NCBI GenBank assembly: GCA_022819605.1
Contig: JAJEGW010000024.1
Location: 1-52,997 of the forward strand
DNA: 52,997 nucleotides
Reading direction: 5' to 3'
Source: Silicimonas sp.
GTDB lineage: Bacteria > Pseudomonadota > Alphaproteobacteria > Rhodobacterales > Rhodobacteraceae
Under the pieces are notes generated by a model, which saw nothing but the letters and a program-made list of their open reading frames with translations, was not told where the DNA came from and ran no database searches. Below are positions 28,247 through 37,633 of this stretch, in pieces (within the stretch, counting starts at the first letter, position 1; every line of letters starts with the position of its first letter). The position numbers and the translations under genes were made by a program.

Positions 28247-28534
28247 ATGCTTCGCGCAGCAATTCTCATGGCCCTATTGGCCACGCCTGCCATGGCCGAC
28301 GTCAAGACCCCGAGCGGCATGACCGTCGAATGCTATTGCACGGACACGCAAGGGCTGCGTGTATCGCTTGGGGAGACCATCTGCCTCACCGTAAACGGCA
28401 GGTCTTTCATGGCGCAGTGCGACATGTCGCTGAATGTACCGATCTGGCGCGACACCGGGCAGAGTTGCCTGTCTTCGGACCTGCGGCTGAAACCTCTCGA
28501 GCGCCCGCGCCGCCTTACTCCTCCACCAGCTTGA
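28247..28534 (+). CDS. Small secreted cysteine-containing protein, conserved hypothetical
   Basis: The 95-residue protein has a signal peptide (MLRAAILMALLATPAMA). The short mature chain has cysteines in VECYCTD, GETICLTV, AQCDMSLN and QSCLSSDL, likely disulfide-bonded in the periplasm. I have seen similar short proteins in rhodobacterial genomes without assigned function. An upstream in-frame ATG at 28220 would spoil the signal peptide, so ATG 28247 is preferred. It is divergent from prfA. Confidence 0.72.
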   Translation: MLRAAILMALLATPAMADVKTPSGMTVECYCTDTQGLRVSLGETICLTVNGRSFMAQCDMSLNVPIWRDTGQSCLSSDLRLKPLERPRRLTPPPA

Positions 28535-28857
28535 GGCTCGGCTGAGTTTCGCGTGGCAACGGGTGTCTGGCCTCGCGCAGGAAGTTCGTGGCCGTTGTGT
28601 GACCCAATCAACTTGCGCTGCTGAAGACAAATGGCGCTTGCACGAAACAAGCGGATTCCGGTGGATCGGATCATGCGTCGCTCACGGGGCGTCCCGCGTC
28701 TCCACTTGCGCCGTAGTCAGGGCAATTACGTTTGAAGAATTTTCCCGCATCGCCACTCACCCTGTCAATTTCGATTCCTGCAAACTCCAAGGCCATTGAA
28801 TCTCCTCGCGTTTCCGGCGAAAGCTGGCCCTGCCAAGCATCCGGGCAAAGGGCTGAC
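28535..28857 (+). other. Gene-free interval before mazG
   Basis: No credible coding frame, RNA gene or repeat was recognised in these 323 bases. The open frame of mazG extends into its right half (from 28732), but the family N terminus begins at 28858. Confidence 0.4.
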
Positions 28858-29697
28858 ATGGCTGACGACGATCCCATCCACAAAATGCCAGATGGCACCC
28901 TGAAGCTGATCGAAGTCATGCGCCGCCTCAGAGATTCTGAGACTGGCTGCCCTTGGGACATCGAGCAGGACTTCGCCTCGATAGCGCCCTACACGATCGA
29001 GGAAGCTTACGAGGTTGCCGATGCCATCGAGCGCGAAACCTGGGACGATCTCGAGGGCGAACTCGGCGATCTGCTGCTGCAGGTCGTCTATCACTGCCAG
29101 ATGGGCGGCGAGGCGGGGCATTTCGACATCGCCAGCGTAACGCGACGAGTCTGCGCAAAGATGATCAACCGCCATCCGCATGTATTCGGCTCCGACAATC
29201 GCGACAAGTCGGCAAGCGATCAGGCTCGAGACTGGGAATCCGCCAAGGCAGCGGAGCGCAGGGCATCAGGCGAGGCACGGACGCTGGACGGCATCGCGCT
29301 CGGGCTCCCTGCCCTGCTTAGGGCCGTGAAACTGCAAAAGCGTCTCTCTGCAGTCGGCTTCGACTGGGAAGACCCCCATCCAGTGCTGGACAAGATCGCG
29401 GAAGAGCTTGCGGAATTGAACGCGGCATTCGGCACGGTGGATGGTGACATTGCGGAAGAGTTCGGCGACCTCCTGTTTTCGCTGGTTAATCTTGCTCGAC
29501 ACTGGGGCATTGATCCTGAAGCCGCGCTGCGCAGTGCCAACACCAAGGTGGAGCGACGGTTTGCATCAGTCGAAGACCGGCTGGCCGCGACCGGCAGACT
29601 CCCCGCGGAAGCCACGCTCGCCGAAATGGATGAATTCTGGGAGGCAATCAAGCTGGAAGAGAAGGCGCAACAGTCGCGACCTGGGCCCGGCACCTGA
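28858..29697 (+). CDS. mazG: Nucleoside triphosphate pyrophosphohydrolase MazG
   Basis: MazG hydrolyses NTPs and dNTPs to monophosphates and pyrophosphate, lowering aberrant nucleotide and alarmone levels. The 279-residue protein has the duplicated MazG fold. The first repeat has CPWDIEQDFASIAPYTIEEAYEVADAIE followed by an ELGDLLLQVVYHCQM helix, given here as separate motifs. The second has DKIAEELAELNAA and AEEFGDLLFSLVNLARHWGI. These E-x-x-E...E-x-x-D patterns bind magnesium. ATG 28858 has AAAGGGC upstream. Confidence 0.95.
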   Translation: MADDDPIHKMPDGTLKLIEVMRRLRDSETGCPWDIEQDFASIAPYTIEEAYEVADAIERETWDDLEGELGDLLLQVVYHCQMGGEAGHFDIASVTRRVCAKMINRHPHVFGSDNRDKSASDQARDWESAKAAERRASGEARTLDGIALGLPALLRAVKLQKRLSAVGFDWEDPHPVLDKIAEELAELNAAFGTVDGDIAEEFGDLLFSLVNLARHWGIDPEAALRSANTKVERRFASVEDRLAATGRLPAEATLAEMDEFWEAIKLEEKAQQSRPGPGT

Positions 29698-29829
29698 CCT
29701 CACGCACCTGTCGACCTTTTCACAGGACGGTCACCGAAGCAAAAGTGCGCTCACCGGACCCCGAAACCCAGACGTTGCGCTGCGTCGCAGGCTTCCGGCG
29801 CATGCGTCCGCAGCTGCCAATTCATTTCC

Positions 29830-29876
29830 TACTAAAAAAGTCACCTATTGATCTTAGTAAAACACTCAAGTATTTG
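29830..29876 (+). promoter_or_regulatory. Candidate promoter and operator upstream of the ferric-iron binding protein
   Basis: TTGATC (29848-29853) and TATTTG (29871-29876) are separated by 17 bases in an AT-rich block just before the gene. An inverted repeat TACTAA (29830-29835) / TTAGTA (29854-29859) overlaps the -35 side. Iron-uptake genes are usually repressed by a Fur, Irr or RirA-type regulator, but this repeat matches no consensus I can name. Confidence 0.3.
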
Positions 29877-29908
29877 CACCATGCGAATCACACGAAAGGA
29901 ACTTCGCC

Positions 29909-30910
29909 ATGCGCATGACTGCCCTCGCCGTCGCGGCCCTGACCGCAGCTGCACCGGCATTTGCAGATCAGGTCAACGTCTACTCCTATCGGCAGCCCGA
30001 ACTGATCCAGCCGCTCTTCGACGTCTTCACGAAGAAGACGGGCATCGAGGTCAATGTCGCTTTCCTGAACAAGGGAATGGCCGAACGTCTGAAGGCGGAA
30101 GGCGCACGCTCTCCAGCCGACCTGGCTTTCACGGTCGACATCGGCCGGCTTGACGCGCTCAAGTCCGCCGGCGTGCTCGACCCGCTCGTGACCGACGCCA
30201 TCAAGGCCAACGTACCGGAACAATACCGTGACCCGGACGGCGAGTGGACGGCGCTCACGACTCGGGCGCGCATCGTGTACGCCTCGAAGGAACGTGTCGC
30301 AGATGGACAGGTGACAACCTACGAAGACCTGGCTGATCCCAAGTGGAAAGGCAAGATTTGCACGCGTTCCGGCACCCATGTCTACATGCTGGCGCTCACC
30401 GCTGGCATAATAGAGCAGCACGGCGAAGAGTTTGCCCGGAACTGGCTCGCGGGTCTCAAGGCCAACCTTGCCAGGAAGCCGCAAGGCAACGACCGAGCAC
30501 AGGTCAAGGCGATCTGGGCCGGCGAATGCGACATCTCGATCGGCAACGTCTATTACATGGCCCTCATGATGAAGAACGATGAGCAGAAGGCCTGGGCCGA
30601 CAGTGTACGCATCGTCTTCCCGACATTCGAAAACGGTGGAACGCATGTGAATGTCTCAGGCGTGGCACTCACCAAGGCAGCGCCGAACCGGGATGCCGCC
30701 ATCCAGCTGGTCGAATTCCTGGCATCGGAGGAAGGCCAGAGGCTCTATGCCGAAATCAACATCGAATACCCCGTGAACCCGAATGTTTCGGCACTCGCGG
30801 TGGTTGAGGCGTTCGGCAAGTTCAATGCCGATGATGCAAATCTCCAGACGATCGCCAACTTCAGAGACAAAGCTCTGCGCATCGCCGAGGAGGTCGACTA
30901 CGACGGCTGA
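29909..30910 (+). CDS. Ferric iron ABC transporter, periplasmic binding protein (FbpA-like)
   Basis: The 333-residue protein has a signal peptide (ending APAFA) and then the FbpA/AfuA pattern QVNVYSYRQPELIQPLFDVF. The twin tyrosines of the iron site appear in CDISIGNVYYMALM, with YPVNPNV near the C terminus. It binds ferric iron in the periplasm and delivers it to an FbpB/FbpC permease-ATPase pair. No such pair is adjacent, so the partner genes must lie elsewhere. The start ATG 29909 has GGAACTTCGCC just upstream. The next gene, a nucleoside hydrolase, is unrelated. Confidence 0.9.
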   Translation: MRMTALAVAALTAAAPAFADQVNVYSYRQPELIQPLFDVFTKKTGIEVNVAFLNKGMAERLKAEGARSPADLAFTVDIGRLDALKSAGVLDPLVTDAIKANVPEQYRDPDGEWTALTTRARIVYASKERVADGQVTTYEDLADPKWKGKICTRSGTHVYMLALTAGIIEQHGEEFARNWLAGLKANLARKPQGNDRAQVKAIWAGECDISIGNVYYMALMMKNDEQKAWADSVRIVFPTFENGGTHVNVSGVALTKAAPNRDAAIQLVEFLASEEGQRLYAEINIEYPVNPNVSALAVVEAFGKFNADDANLQTIANFRDKALRIAEEVDYDG

Positions 30911-30946
30911 ACAACGCCCCACGGCGACAGCCTCGCACGGACACGG

Positions 30947-30984
30947 ACCCGCCCCGGCGCTTCTCCAGAAACGCAGGGGCGGGT
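30947..30984 (+). terminator. GC-rich hairpin after the iron binding-protein gene
   Basis: ACCCGCCCC (30947-30955) and GGGGCGGGT (30976-30984) form a perfect nine-base-pair stem with a 20-base loop between the iron binding protein and the nucleoside hydrolase. There is no downstream T-run, so it may protect the upstream message 3' end rather than act as a classical intrinsic terminator. Confidence 0.4.
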
Positions 30985-31030
30985 GGACACGGTGGCCGCG
31001 ACGTGTTCAACCTTTCTTCCGGAAAGAACA

Positions 31031-31971
31031 ATGGCGCGGCGCAAGATCATCATCGACACGGATCCCGGTCAGGACGACGCTGTGGCCATCCTGCTGGCCC
31101 TTGCTTCGCCCGAAGAACTCGAAGTGCTGGGAGTGACCGCCGTTGCGGGCAATGTCCCGCTCCCGCTCACGCAAAGGAACGCCCGGATCGTCTGCGAACT
31201 CGCCGGTCACGCCGACATTCCCGTCTTTGCAGGCTCGGACAGGCCGCTTTCGAGGCCACTGGTCACGGCGGAACATGTCCACGGCAAGACCGGACTTGAC
31301 GGACCTTCGCTTCCGGACCCGCAAATGCCGCTTCAGAAGGGCCATGCCGTCGACTTCATCGTCGACACGTTGCGCAACGAACCGTCTGGAACGGTTACGC
31401 TCGTTCCCATCGGCCCGCTGACCAACATTGCCCGTGCGTTTCAGGACGCCGCCGACATCATGCCGCGCGTTCAGGAAATCGTCCTGATGGGCGGTGCCTA
31501 TTTCGAGGTCGGCAACATCACTCCCGCAGCCGAGTTCAACATTTATGTCGACCCCGAAGCCGCAGAAATCGTGTTCAGTCGGGCATTCCGCTTACAGTCA
31601 TGCCCCTGGACGTGACGCACAAGGCTCTGATCACGGCGGAGCGGGTCGAGGCGTTTCGTCAAATGGGCACGAGAACAGGTCGGATGGTCGCCGCGTGGAC
31701 GGACTTCTTCGAGCGCTTTGACAAGGAGAAATACGGCTCGGAAGGTGCGCCGCTTCATGATCCCTGCACGATCGCCTACCTTCTGGAACCCGAACTCTTT
31801 TCCGGTCGGCACATCAATGTCGAGATTGAAACCGAATCCGAACTTACGCGCGGCATGACAGTCGCGGACTGGTGGCGCGTGACCGATCGTCCCGTCAACG
31901 CCACTTTCATGGGAGACCTCGATGCAAAGGGCTACTTCGATCTCTTGTCGGAACGCATCGCCCGCCTCTGA
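31031..31971 (+). pseudogene. Inosine-uridine-type nucleoside hydrolase, interrupted by a frameshift
   Basis: The N-terminal part (from ATG 31031, GGAAAG upstream) has the calcium-binding DTDPGQDDA motif, VAGNVPLPLTQRNA, IGPLTNIARA and MGGAYFEVGNITPAAEFNIYVDPEAA, and runs to a stop at 31615. The protein continues in the -1 frame from about 31580, reading GIPLTVMPLDVTHKALIT through DPCTIAYLLEPELFSG to 31971. Together they make one normal-length hydrolase of about 313 residues. One base is missing near TCAGTCGGGCATT, and no recognisable slippery heptamer is present. It is either a young pseudogene or a sequencing/assembly error. Intact, it would cleave the N-glycosidic bond of ribonucleosides for base salvage. 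Confidence 0.85.
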
Positions 31972-32043
31972 CGCGGCATCCGCCTCCAGAGCCCGAACGG
32001 GCGGCGGAGTCGCTTGCCACGCTCGTCTTGAAGGCCCGGACCC

Positions 32044-33468
32044 ATGAGCCTCGCCCTGCCCTTCGACAACTCGTACGGACGGTTGCCGAATCGCTTCTAT
32101 ACCAGGATGGCGCCGTCGCCTGTGGCTTCACCGGCAGTGCTGGCCCTGAACGTGCCGCTTGCAGGACGCCTGGGAATTGACGCCGACGCGCTAGCAACAA
32201 CGGAAGGCGTCTCTGTCCTGGCCGGAAACGAGGTGCCCGAAGGGGCCGACCCTTTGGCCCAGGTCTATGCCGGTCATCAATTCGGCGGCTGGTCTCCGCA
32301 ACTCGGAGACGGTCGCGCCATCCTGCTTGGCGAGATTGTCGCGCCCGACGGGGCTCGCTTCGACATCCAGCTCAAGGGTTCGGGCCGAACGCCGTATTCG
32401 CGAATGGGGGACGGCCGCGCGTGGCTCGGACCCGTTCTGCGCGAATACATCGTTTCGGAAGCAATGGCGGCCCTCGGCGTGCCGACGACGCGGGCGCTCG
32501 CTGCCGTGACGACGGGAGAGACGGTCTTTCGAGAGGCACCGTTGCCTGGCGCGGTGCTGACCCGCGTTGCCGCCAGCCATATCCGGGTCGGCACGTTCCA
32601 ATACTTTTGCGCGAGAAACGACCGCGAGGCGCTCGAGGCGCTTGTCAGCCACGCAATCGAACGCCATGCCCATGAAGCGGACGGTCCGCTCGGCCTCCTG
32701 AACCATGTCGTCGAACGCCAGGCGAAGCTGGTGGCGGCTTGGCTCGGAATCGGATTCATCCACGGCGTCATGAACACGGACAACATGACTGTTTCGGGCG
32801 AAACCATCGACTACGGCCCCTGTGCGTTCATGGATGAATTCAGCCCGATGCGCGTGTTTTCGTCGATCGACCACCAAGGCAGGTATGCATATTCACGCCA
32901 GCCCGACATCGCGATGTGGAATCTGGCGCAACTGGCAACTGCGCTCCTCCCGCTCATTGATGACGTGAAGGACGCACAGGCTGCCGTCGACCGTTTCCCG
33001 GCGCTTTTCCGTGACGCGTGGTTGACGGTCTTCCGCGCGAAGCTCGGCCTGCAGACTAAGGCAAAAGGAGACTACGAGCTGATTCTTGCGCTTCTTGACG
33101 CGATGGCGAAGGGAAAGGCCGACTTCACCAACACATTCCGGTCCCTTGGCACTCCCAAGGCACGAGACGAATTCTCTGACCCAGAACTCTACGATGCCTG
33201 GGAAAATCCCTGGAAAAAGCGCCTGGACGAGGAATGCGCGGTGCCGGACGACCGGGCCGAAACCATGCGTGCAGCGAATCCCGCACTTATTCCCCGTAAT
33301 CATCGAATCGAACAAGCGATACAGGCTGTGGTCGCTGGCGACTTGAGCAAATTCGAGAAGCTGAGTGCGGCCCTCCTGGTCCCGTATTCCGATCCGAGAA
33401 AGTTCTCGGATCTTGCAAAGCCACCGACCGCAAGCGAAGTTGTCTGTCAGACCTTCTGCGGCACCTGA
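32044..33468 (+). CDS. selO: Protein adenylyltransferase SelO (YdiU family)
   Basis: SelO is a pseudokinase-fold enzyme that transfers AMP to Ser, Thr or Tyr of target proteins. The 474-residue protein keeps the predicted nucleotide-site residues: K111 in [17 protein letters not shown]246-N247 in HGVMNTDNM and D256 of DYGP. The C terminus is CQTFCGT, with the penultimate-region cysteine that in eukaryotic homologues is selenocysteine. Here it is plain cysteine. Its 3' end overlaps the convergent DMT gene by 22 bases. Confidence 0.94.
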   Translation: MSLALPFDNSYGRLPNRFYTRMAPSPVASPAVLALNVPLAGRLGIDADALATTEGVSVLAGNEVPEGADPLAQVYAGHQFGGWSPQLGDGRAILLGEIVAPDGARFDIQLKGSGRTPYSRMGDGRAWLGPVLREYIVSEAMAALGVPTTRALAAVTTGETVFREAPLPGAVLTRVAASHIRVGTFQYFCARNDREALEALVSHAIERHAHEADGPLGLLNHVVERQAKLVAAWLGIGFIHGVMNTDNMTVSGETIDYGPCAFMDEFSPMRVFSSIDHQGRYAYSRQPDIAMWNLAQLATALLPLIDDVKDAQAAVDRFPALFRDAWLTVFRAKLGLQTKAKGDYELILALLDAMAKGKADFTNTFRSLGTPKARDEFSDPELYDAWENPWKKRLDEECAVPDDRAETMRAANPALIPRNHRIEQAIQAVVAGDLSKFEKLSAALLVPYSDPRKFSDLAKPPTASEVVCQTFCGT

Positions 33469-34343
33469 GAAGGACGATTGATCAGCACGAGGCCTGTGCA
33501 GACAAGCAAGAGGGCCACTAGGATCGGCAGCCCCAGCGCCTCGTCCAGCAGCCACCATCCCAAGAGCACGCCGAAGACAGGCACGAGAAAACTGAATGCG
33601 GCAACGCTGGCTGCCGGATAGATGGAAAGCAGCCAGAGCCAAAATGAAAACCCGAACGTCACAACGACCACGATCTGGAATGCCAGCCCCCAGAGGTGGA
33701 TGGGTTCAAGCTCGCGCACGAAAGGACCGAAGAACACCGCGGCAACGAGGAGAATCGGTGCCGAGACAAGCACCTGCCAGAACAGCTGCCGGTCGGGTGC
33801 GACATCCTTGAGCCCCGTTCGTGCGATCAGTGCCAGCGCGGCCCACCCAATGGCTCCGAGCAAGGCCAGCAGGTCGCCGAGCAACGCCCCCTCTCCGCTG
33901 TCGCCTCGCCAGGCAATCGCAACGGCAGCGCCAAGAAATGCCAGCAACTGACCGACAGCCTTGACGCGAGTGATTCGCTCGCCGGGAATGAACACGTGAG
34001 CAAAGAGCGCCATCCATAATGGCATCGTGTTGAAGAGGACCGATGTCCGTGAAACTGTCGTCAGGTCGAGTGCGAGGAACAGGAAGACGAACTCGAGCGC
34101 GAATAGCGTCCCCATGAGGCAGCCAAAGAGCAGGTTCTCGCGCTTGAGTCCCAACGGTCGGCGCCGAACAGCAAACCAGAGCCAGAGACAAAGGACGACA
34201 CCCACCGAACGCACGCCGGCGAAAAAAACCGGTTGCAGCCCCTCGTTCACAACCCTGATGACAACTTGATTGAACGCAAGCAACAACGAGAAGCCGACAA
34301 GTGCCAACGCTCCCGCCGCATCGATCCGGTCTCTTCGCGTCAT
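33447..34343 (-). CDS. DMT-superfamily (EamA) transporter, third copy
   Basis: The protein has about 298 residues and ten predicted helices in two EamA repeats ([40 protein letters not shown], read here as consecutive conserved segments, and the C-terminal [21 protein letters not shown]). It is distinct in sequence from the two DMT genes near 11 kb. Starts at 34355 or 34343 are both possible; GACGACGG precedes the latter. The open frame continues upstream to 34709 without family similarity. Its tail overlaps selO. The substrate is unknown. Confidence 0.86.
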   Translation of the reverse strand: MTRRDRIDAAGALALVGFSLLLAFNQVVIRVVNEGLQPVFFAGVRSVGVVLCLWLWFAVRRRPLGLKRENLLFGCLMGTLFALEFVFLFLALDLTTVSRTSVLFNTMPLWMALFAHVFIPGERITRVKAVGQLLAFLGAAVAIAWRGDSGEGALLGDLLALLGAIGWAALALIARTGLKDVAPDRQLFWQVLVSAPILLVAAVFFGPFVRELEPIHLWGLAFQIVVVVTFGFSFWLWLLSIYPAASVAAFSFLVPVFGVLLGWWLLDEALGLPILVALLLVCTGLVLINRPSQVPQKV

Positions 34344-34671
34344 TCCGTCGTCCATCCCGTTCGCACAAGCGAATTGCGCGAATCTACCGTGCGGCATGTC
34401 TTCCCGTGACAAAGCCCGGAAGACTTCCTGCCTGACGCACACATTGCTTAGCGCGCACTGCTCCTCGACGGATGAACCGGCTCGCAGGACATGCTTCGGT
34501 TCGCCGTCAACGCCCCCGCGTATTGCCATGTCGGCAAAGAAACAAGATACGGTCTGGCGGCGCGCCGCCCTCACTGCGGATTGCGCTGGCGCCAACCGAA
34601 AAGCCAAGGCAAACTGACCCATCATGGCACCGATCTTGACAGGTGCATCGGGCTCGCGGCACGGTGCGCCG
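34344..34671 (+). other. Divergent promoter region between the DMT and YceI genes
   Basis: These 328 bases separate two divergent genes. Open frames on both strands are extensions or shadows without protein features. No clear promoter hexamers, operator palindrome or RNA gene could be fixed. Confidence 0.35.
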
Positions 34672-35256
34672 ATGTTATCCCGGCGACTGATCCTGGTGGG
34701 CCTTTGCACCTTGCCCCTTCCTGTGCATGCATCGCTCAGGCGCTACGAGTTGGAGCCCCGTGCCTCGCGCGCAGGGTTCATTTACTGGTTCAAAGGGGTC
34801 AGGCGGCAAGGCGAAATGCCGATCGGTCGCGCCGATTTCCAAATCGATCCATCCAATCTGGCCGCCAGTTCGACCGATGTGACACTGCGTGCAGACAAGG
34901 TGCGCACCGGGTTCTTCCTTGTGACCGGGATTCTGAAAGGTGCCTCAATGCTGGACACCGTTCGCTACCCCACCATTCGCTTTGTCTCCACCGCAGTCAG
35001 GCCGGCCCCGTCCGGTCTACTGACTGACGGAGTGAAGCTGCACGGAGAACTGACGATACGCGATGTGACGCAGGCAGTGAACTTCGACGCCCGCTTCATG
35101 CGCCGCGAAGGCAGCGCTGCGGATGATCTCAGCCGCCTGACGATCCGCCTCGGTGGCCGGATCAGCCGGTCGAGTTTCGGCGCATCCGGTTACAGAAACC
35201 TGGTAGGAGACGAAGTGGAATTGAACGTGACCATGGCCATGCGGGCTGTCGACTGA
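34672..35256 (+). CDS. YceI-family periplasmic protein
   Basis: The 194-residue protein has a signal peptide (MLSRRLILVGLCTLPLPVHA) and the YceI lipocalin-like pattern: YELEPRASRAGFIYWFKGV, GRADFQIDPSNLAASSTDVT, LDTVRYPTIRFVS, LTIRDVTQAVNFD and SRSSFGASGYRNLVGDEVEL. The family binds isoprenoid or polyisoprenoid-like amphiphiles in the periplasm; the ligand here is unknown. The frame extends upstream, but ATG 34672 gives the signal peptide. No cytochrome b561 neighbour, a frequent partner, is present. Confidence 0.9.
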   Translation: MLSRRLILVGLCTLPLPVHASLRRYELEPRASRAGFIYWFKGVRRQGEMPIGRADFQIDPSNLAASSTDVTLRADKVRTGFFLVTGILKGASMLDTVRYPTIRFVSTAVRPAPSGLLTDGVKLHGELTIRDVTQAVNFDARFMRREGSAADDLSRLTIRLGGRISRSSFGASGYRNLVGDEVELNVTMAMRAVD

Positions 35257-35610
35257 ACGATTTCGCACGCAAGACACGGCGGGTTTCTGCGCACCATCAT
35301 GCGCGGCCCGCTTCTCCCGACAAGATGGTACCGCCAGGAATCAACGGCAGGAAAATCCACCCAGACGAACTCCGCAACACATCGAGTGACAGGATTCAGC
35401 GACCCGACTGGAGCCCCGTGAAGATAGCGATGCGATTCACTTTGGCTTGCCATCATCTTGTCGTCCACGATGATTTGCTCAGCGACGCGGTCTCCTGCGG
35501 GATAGGGATCGAAGACAACCAGAGCGCGTTTCGGACGGTCCCGAAAAGCCATTCGCTTTCACATCGGGATCGCTTCGCATAGAACAGGGTGCCGCAACGG
35601 AAAGACGGAC
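35257..35610 (+). other. Gene-free interval before the Fur/Mur gene
   Basis: No believable gene was found in these 354 bases. A minus-strand frame (35190-35552) is open but shows no family features and overlaps the end of the YceI gene. An imperfect GC-rich inverted region near 35278-35312 could help terminate the YceI transcript. The regulator's promoter should lie at the right end. Confidence 0.35.
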
Positions 35611-36024
35611 ATGGCGGACACGATACTCCAAAGATGCGAGGCGTTGGGACTGCGCCTGACGGACCAGCGCCGCATCGTAGCTGCCGTTCTGGAAGAGGCG
35701 GACGACCATCCTGATGTCGAAAGGCTCTATGCACGTGCTTGTGCCGTTGACCCAGGGATCTCGCTGGCCACGGTCTACCGGACCGTCAAGCTCTTTGAAG
35801 AGGCGGGAATCCTCGAGAAGCACGAGTTCCGGGACGGGCGCGCGCGCTACGAGGATGCCGAACGCGACCACCATGATCATCTGATCGACCTCAACTCCGG
35901 CGAAGTAATCGAATTCGTCGATGCCGAAATCGAAGCGCTCCAAGAGAGGATTGCTGCAAGGTTGGGCTACCAGTTGAAAGGGCACCGACTGGAACTCTAT
36001 GGAGTCCGGCGCAAGGACGGGTAG
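35611..36024 (+). CDS. Fur/Mur-family metal-responsive repressor
   Basis: The 137-residue protein has a winged-helix N-terminal domain (LTDQRRIVAAVLEEADDHPDVERLY, GISLATVYRTVKLFEEAGIL as separate blocks) and the Fur metal site DHHDHLIDLNSGEVIEF, ending with RLELYGV. In rhodobacteria this branch often senses manganese (Mur) rather than iron, and iron control is shared with Irr and RirA. The sequence alone does not decide. It lacks the extra cysteine-rich C-terminal zinc site. GGAAAG precedes ATG 35611. It converges on the FabF-like gene. Confidence 0.9.
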   Translation: MADTILQRCEALGLRLTDQRRIVAAVLEEADDHPDVERLYARACAVDPGISLATVYRTVKLFEEAGILEKHEFRDGRARYEDAERDHHDHLIDLNSGEVIEFVDAEIEALQERIAARLGYQLKGHRLELYGVRRKDG

Positions 36025-36120
36025 TCAAGCGACAGACTGAATGCGGCGCGTTTTGCCGTGCCCATTCTCTCAAGATTGCGGACTGGTCCGCGCGGCATGC
36101 CTGCCGTCCTGCGCCGGCCC

Positions 36121-37329
36121 TTACAGTGACTTGAGTGCTAGCACCGCGTTCTGGCCGCCAAAGGCGAACGCGTTAGACAGGACATGGGAGACCTCTGCCT
36201 CGCGAGCTTCATTGGGAACCACGTCCAAGGAACATTCCGGATCCGGTTCCTCGTAGCCGATGGTGGGTGCGATTATCCCGTCGTTGAGCGCCATGAGGCA
36301 TGCAAGGAGTTCCACGGCACCCGTGCCTCCGATCAGGTGGCCGTGCATCGACTTGGTCGACGAAATCATGACCTCGTCCGCGTGACGGCCGAAGGCCTTG
36401 GACACGGCGGCACACTCGGTCTTGTCGTTTGCCGCCGTGCCTGTACCGTGCGCATTGATGTAGCCCACCATTTCGGCGCTGATGCGCGCATCCATTAGTG
36501 CACCCAAGATGGCGCGCGTTGCGCCATGCTGTGAGGGCATTACGATATCGGCCGCATCCGACGTCATCGAGAACCCCACCACTTCGGCGAGAATGCTCGC
36601 GCCCCGTGCCTTCGCATGCTCAAATTCCTCGAACACGAATATTCCCGCCCCCTCTCCCTGCACCATGCCGCTCCGGTTGGCGGAGAAAGGGCGACATGCA
36701 TCCTTGGACATGACGCGGAGACCTTCCCAAGCCTTCACGCCGCCAAAGCAGAGCATGCATTCCGAACCGCCGGTTACCATTGCCGTGGCCGCGCCCGACC
36801 GAATCAGCCAGAAGGCCTGGCCCATGGCATGGTTCGACGACGCGCATGCCGTCGCGACGGTGAAGGACGGCCCCTTGAGATTGTAGTTCATCGATACATG
36901 GCTCGCTGCGGAATTGTTCATGAGTTTCGGCACGATGAAGGGATGCACGCGGTTCTTGCCCTCCTCGTACACCGCCCGGTAGTTCTCGTCTTGCGTGTTG
37001 AGACCGCCGCCGGAGGTGCCTAGCACAACTCCTGATTCCGCTGCGACGCGGCCAGAGAACTCAAGCCCGGACTGCACAATCGCCTCTTCTGCGGCGATAA
37101 GCGTAAATTGGGTGAACCTGTCATACAGGGCCTGCTGCTGGCGATTGAACCGCTGATCCGGATCGTATCCCTTGACCTGACCTCCGATCCGGATCGAAAG
37201 GCGCTCGACGTCACGAATCTCCAGTTCGCCAATTCCGCACCGCCCCTCTCGCATGGCTTCCTGGGTTTCGGGCACTGAATGGCCGAGAGAATTGATCGTC
37301 CCGGACCCGGTGATGACAACCCGTCGCAC
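36121..37329 (-). CDS. Beta-ketoacyl-ACP synthase, FabF-like
   Basis: The 402-residue thiolase-fold condensing enzyme has the catalytic cysteine C162 (TACASSNHAMG) and histidines H294 (NAHGTGTAANDKTE) and H331 (STKSMHGHLIGGTGAVE), the KAS I/II arrangement. It starts two bases after the preceding ACP gene, and lpxD is upstream in the same direction. That grouping suggests a dedicated acyl-chain elongation step, perhaps for lipid A or another special lipid, rather than general fatty acid synthesis; this is inference from context. Confidence 0.92.
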   Translation of the reverse strand: MRRVVITGSGTINSLGHSVPETQEAMREGRCGIGELEIRDVERLSIRIGGQVKGYDPDQRFNRQQQALYDRFTQFTLIAAEEAIVQSGLEFSGRVAAESGVVLGTSGGGLNTQDENYRAVYEEGKNRVHPFIVPKLMNNSAASHVSMNYNLKGPSFTVATACASSNHAMGQAFWLIRSGAATAMVTGGSECMLCFGGVKAWEGLRVMSKDACRPFSANRSGMVQGEGAGIFVFEEFEHAKARGASILAEVVGFSMTSDAADIVMPSQHGATRAILGALMDARISAEMVGYINAHGTGTAANDKTECAAVSKAFGRHADEVMISSTKSMHGHLIGGTGAVELLACLMALNDGIIAPTIGYEEPDPECSLDVVPNEAREAEVSHVLSNAFAFGGQNAVLALKSL

Positions 37330-37331
37330 CG

Positions 37332-37595
37332 CTAGTCGGCTTGCTCCGCGACGAGTTTCTCGACGGCGGCCACGACCGCCGACACCGAGGAAATGTCAAA
37401 GTCGCTCTTTTCAGGCTCGTTCGCGTTGAATGGAACCTGGATGTCAAAACTCTCTTCTATCGAGAAGATGGCCTCGACGAGCCCCATGGAATCCACGCCA
37501 AGAGCCTCGAGAGACAGATCAAGCGAAACGTCTGACGGCTCCAGAACCGCCTGTTCGGCGATGATCTCGATCACCCGTTCCTTGACGCCGCTCAT
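37332..37595 (-). CDS. Acyl carrier protein, specialised
   Basis: The 87-residue acidic protein has the phosphopantetheine site at S36 (ALGVDSMGLVEAIF), with the usual helix II sequence following. The rest differs from the housekeeping AcpP, with FDIQVPFNANEPEKSDFDIS in the loop before the last helix. It reads like the dedicated ACPs that pair with their own condensing enzyme (compare AcpXL in rhizobia). It stops two bases before the FabF-like gene and starts about 40 bases after lpxD, so the three are probably co-transcribed. Confidence 0.88.
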   Translation of the reverse strand: MSGVKERVIEIIAEQAVLEPSDVSLDLSLEALGVDSMGLVEAIFSIEESFDIQVPFNANEPEKSDFDISSVSAVVAAVEKLVAEQAD

Positions 37596-37633
37596 TTCCC
37601 CTCGTCCGCCAATCTGAAGCCGATGGCTGATGT

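Noticed and set aside
35190..35552. 120-codon minus-strand frame before the Fur/Mur gene
   Set aside because: It overlaps the end of the YceI gene antisense and shows no domain or signal sequence.
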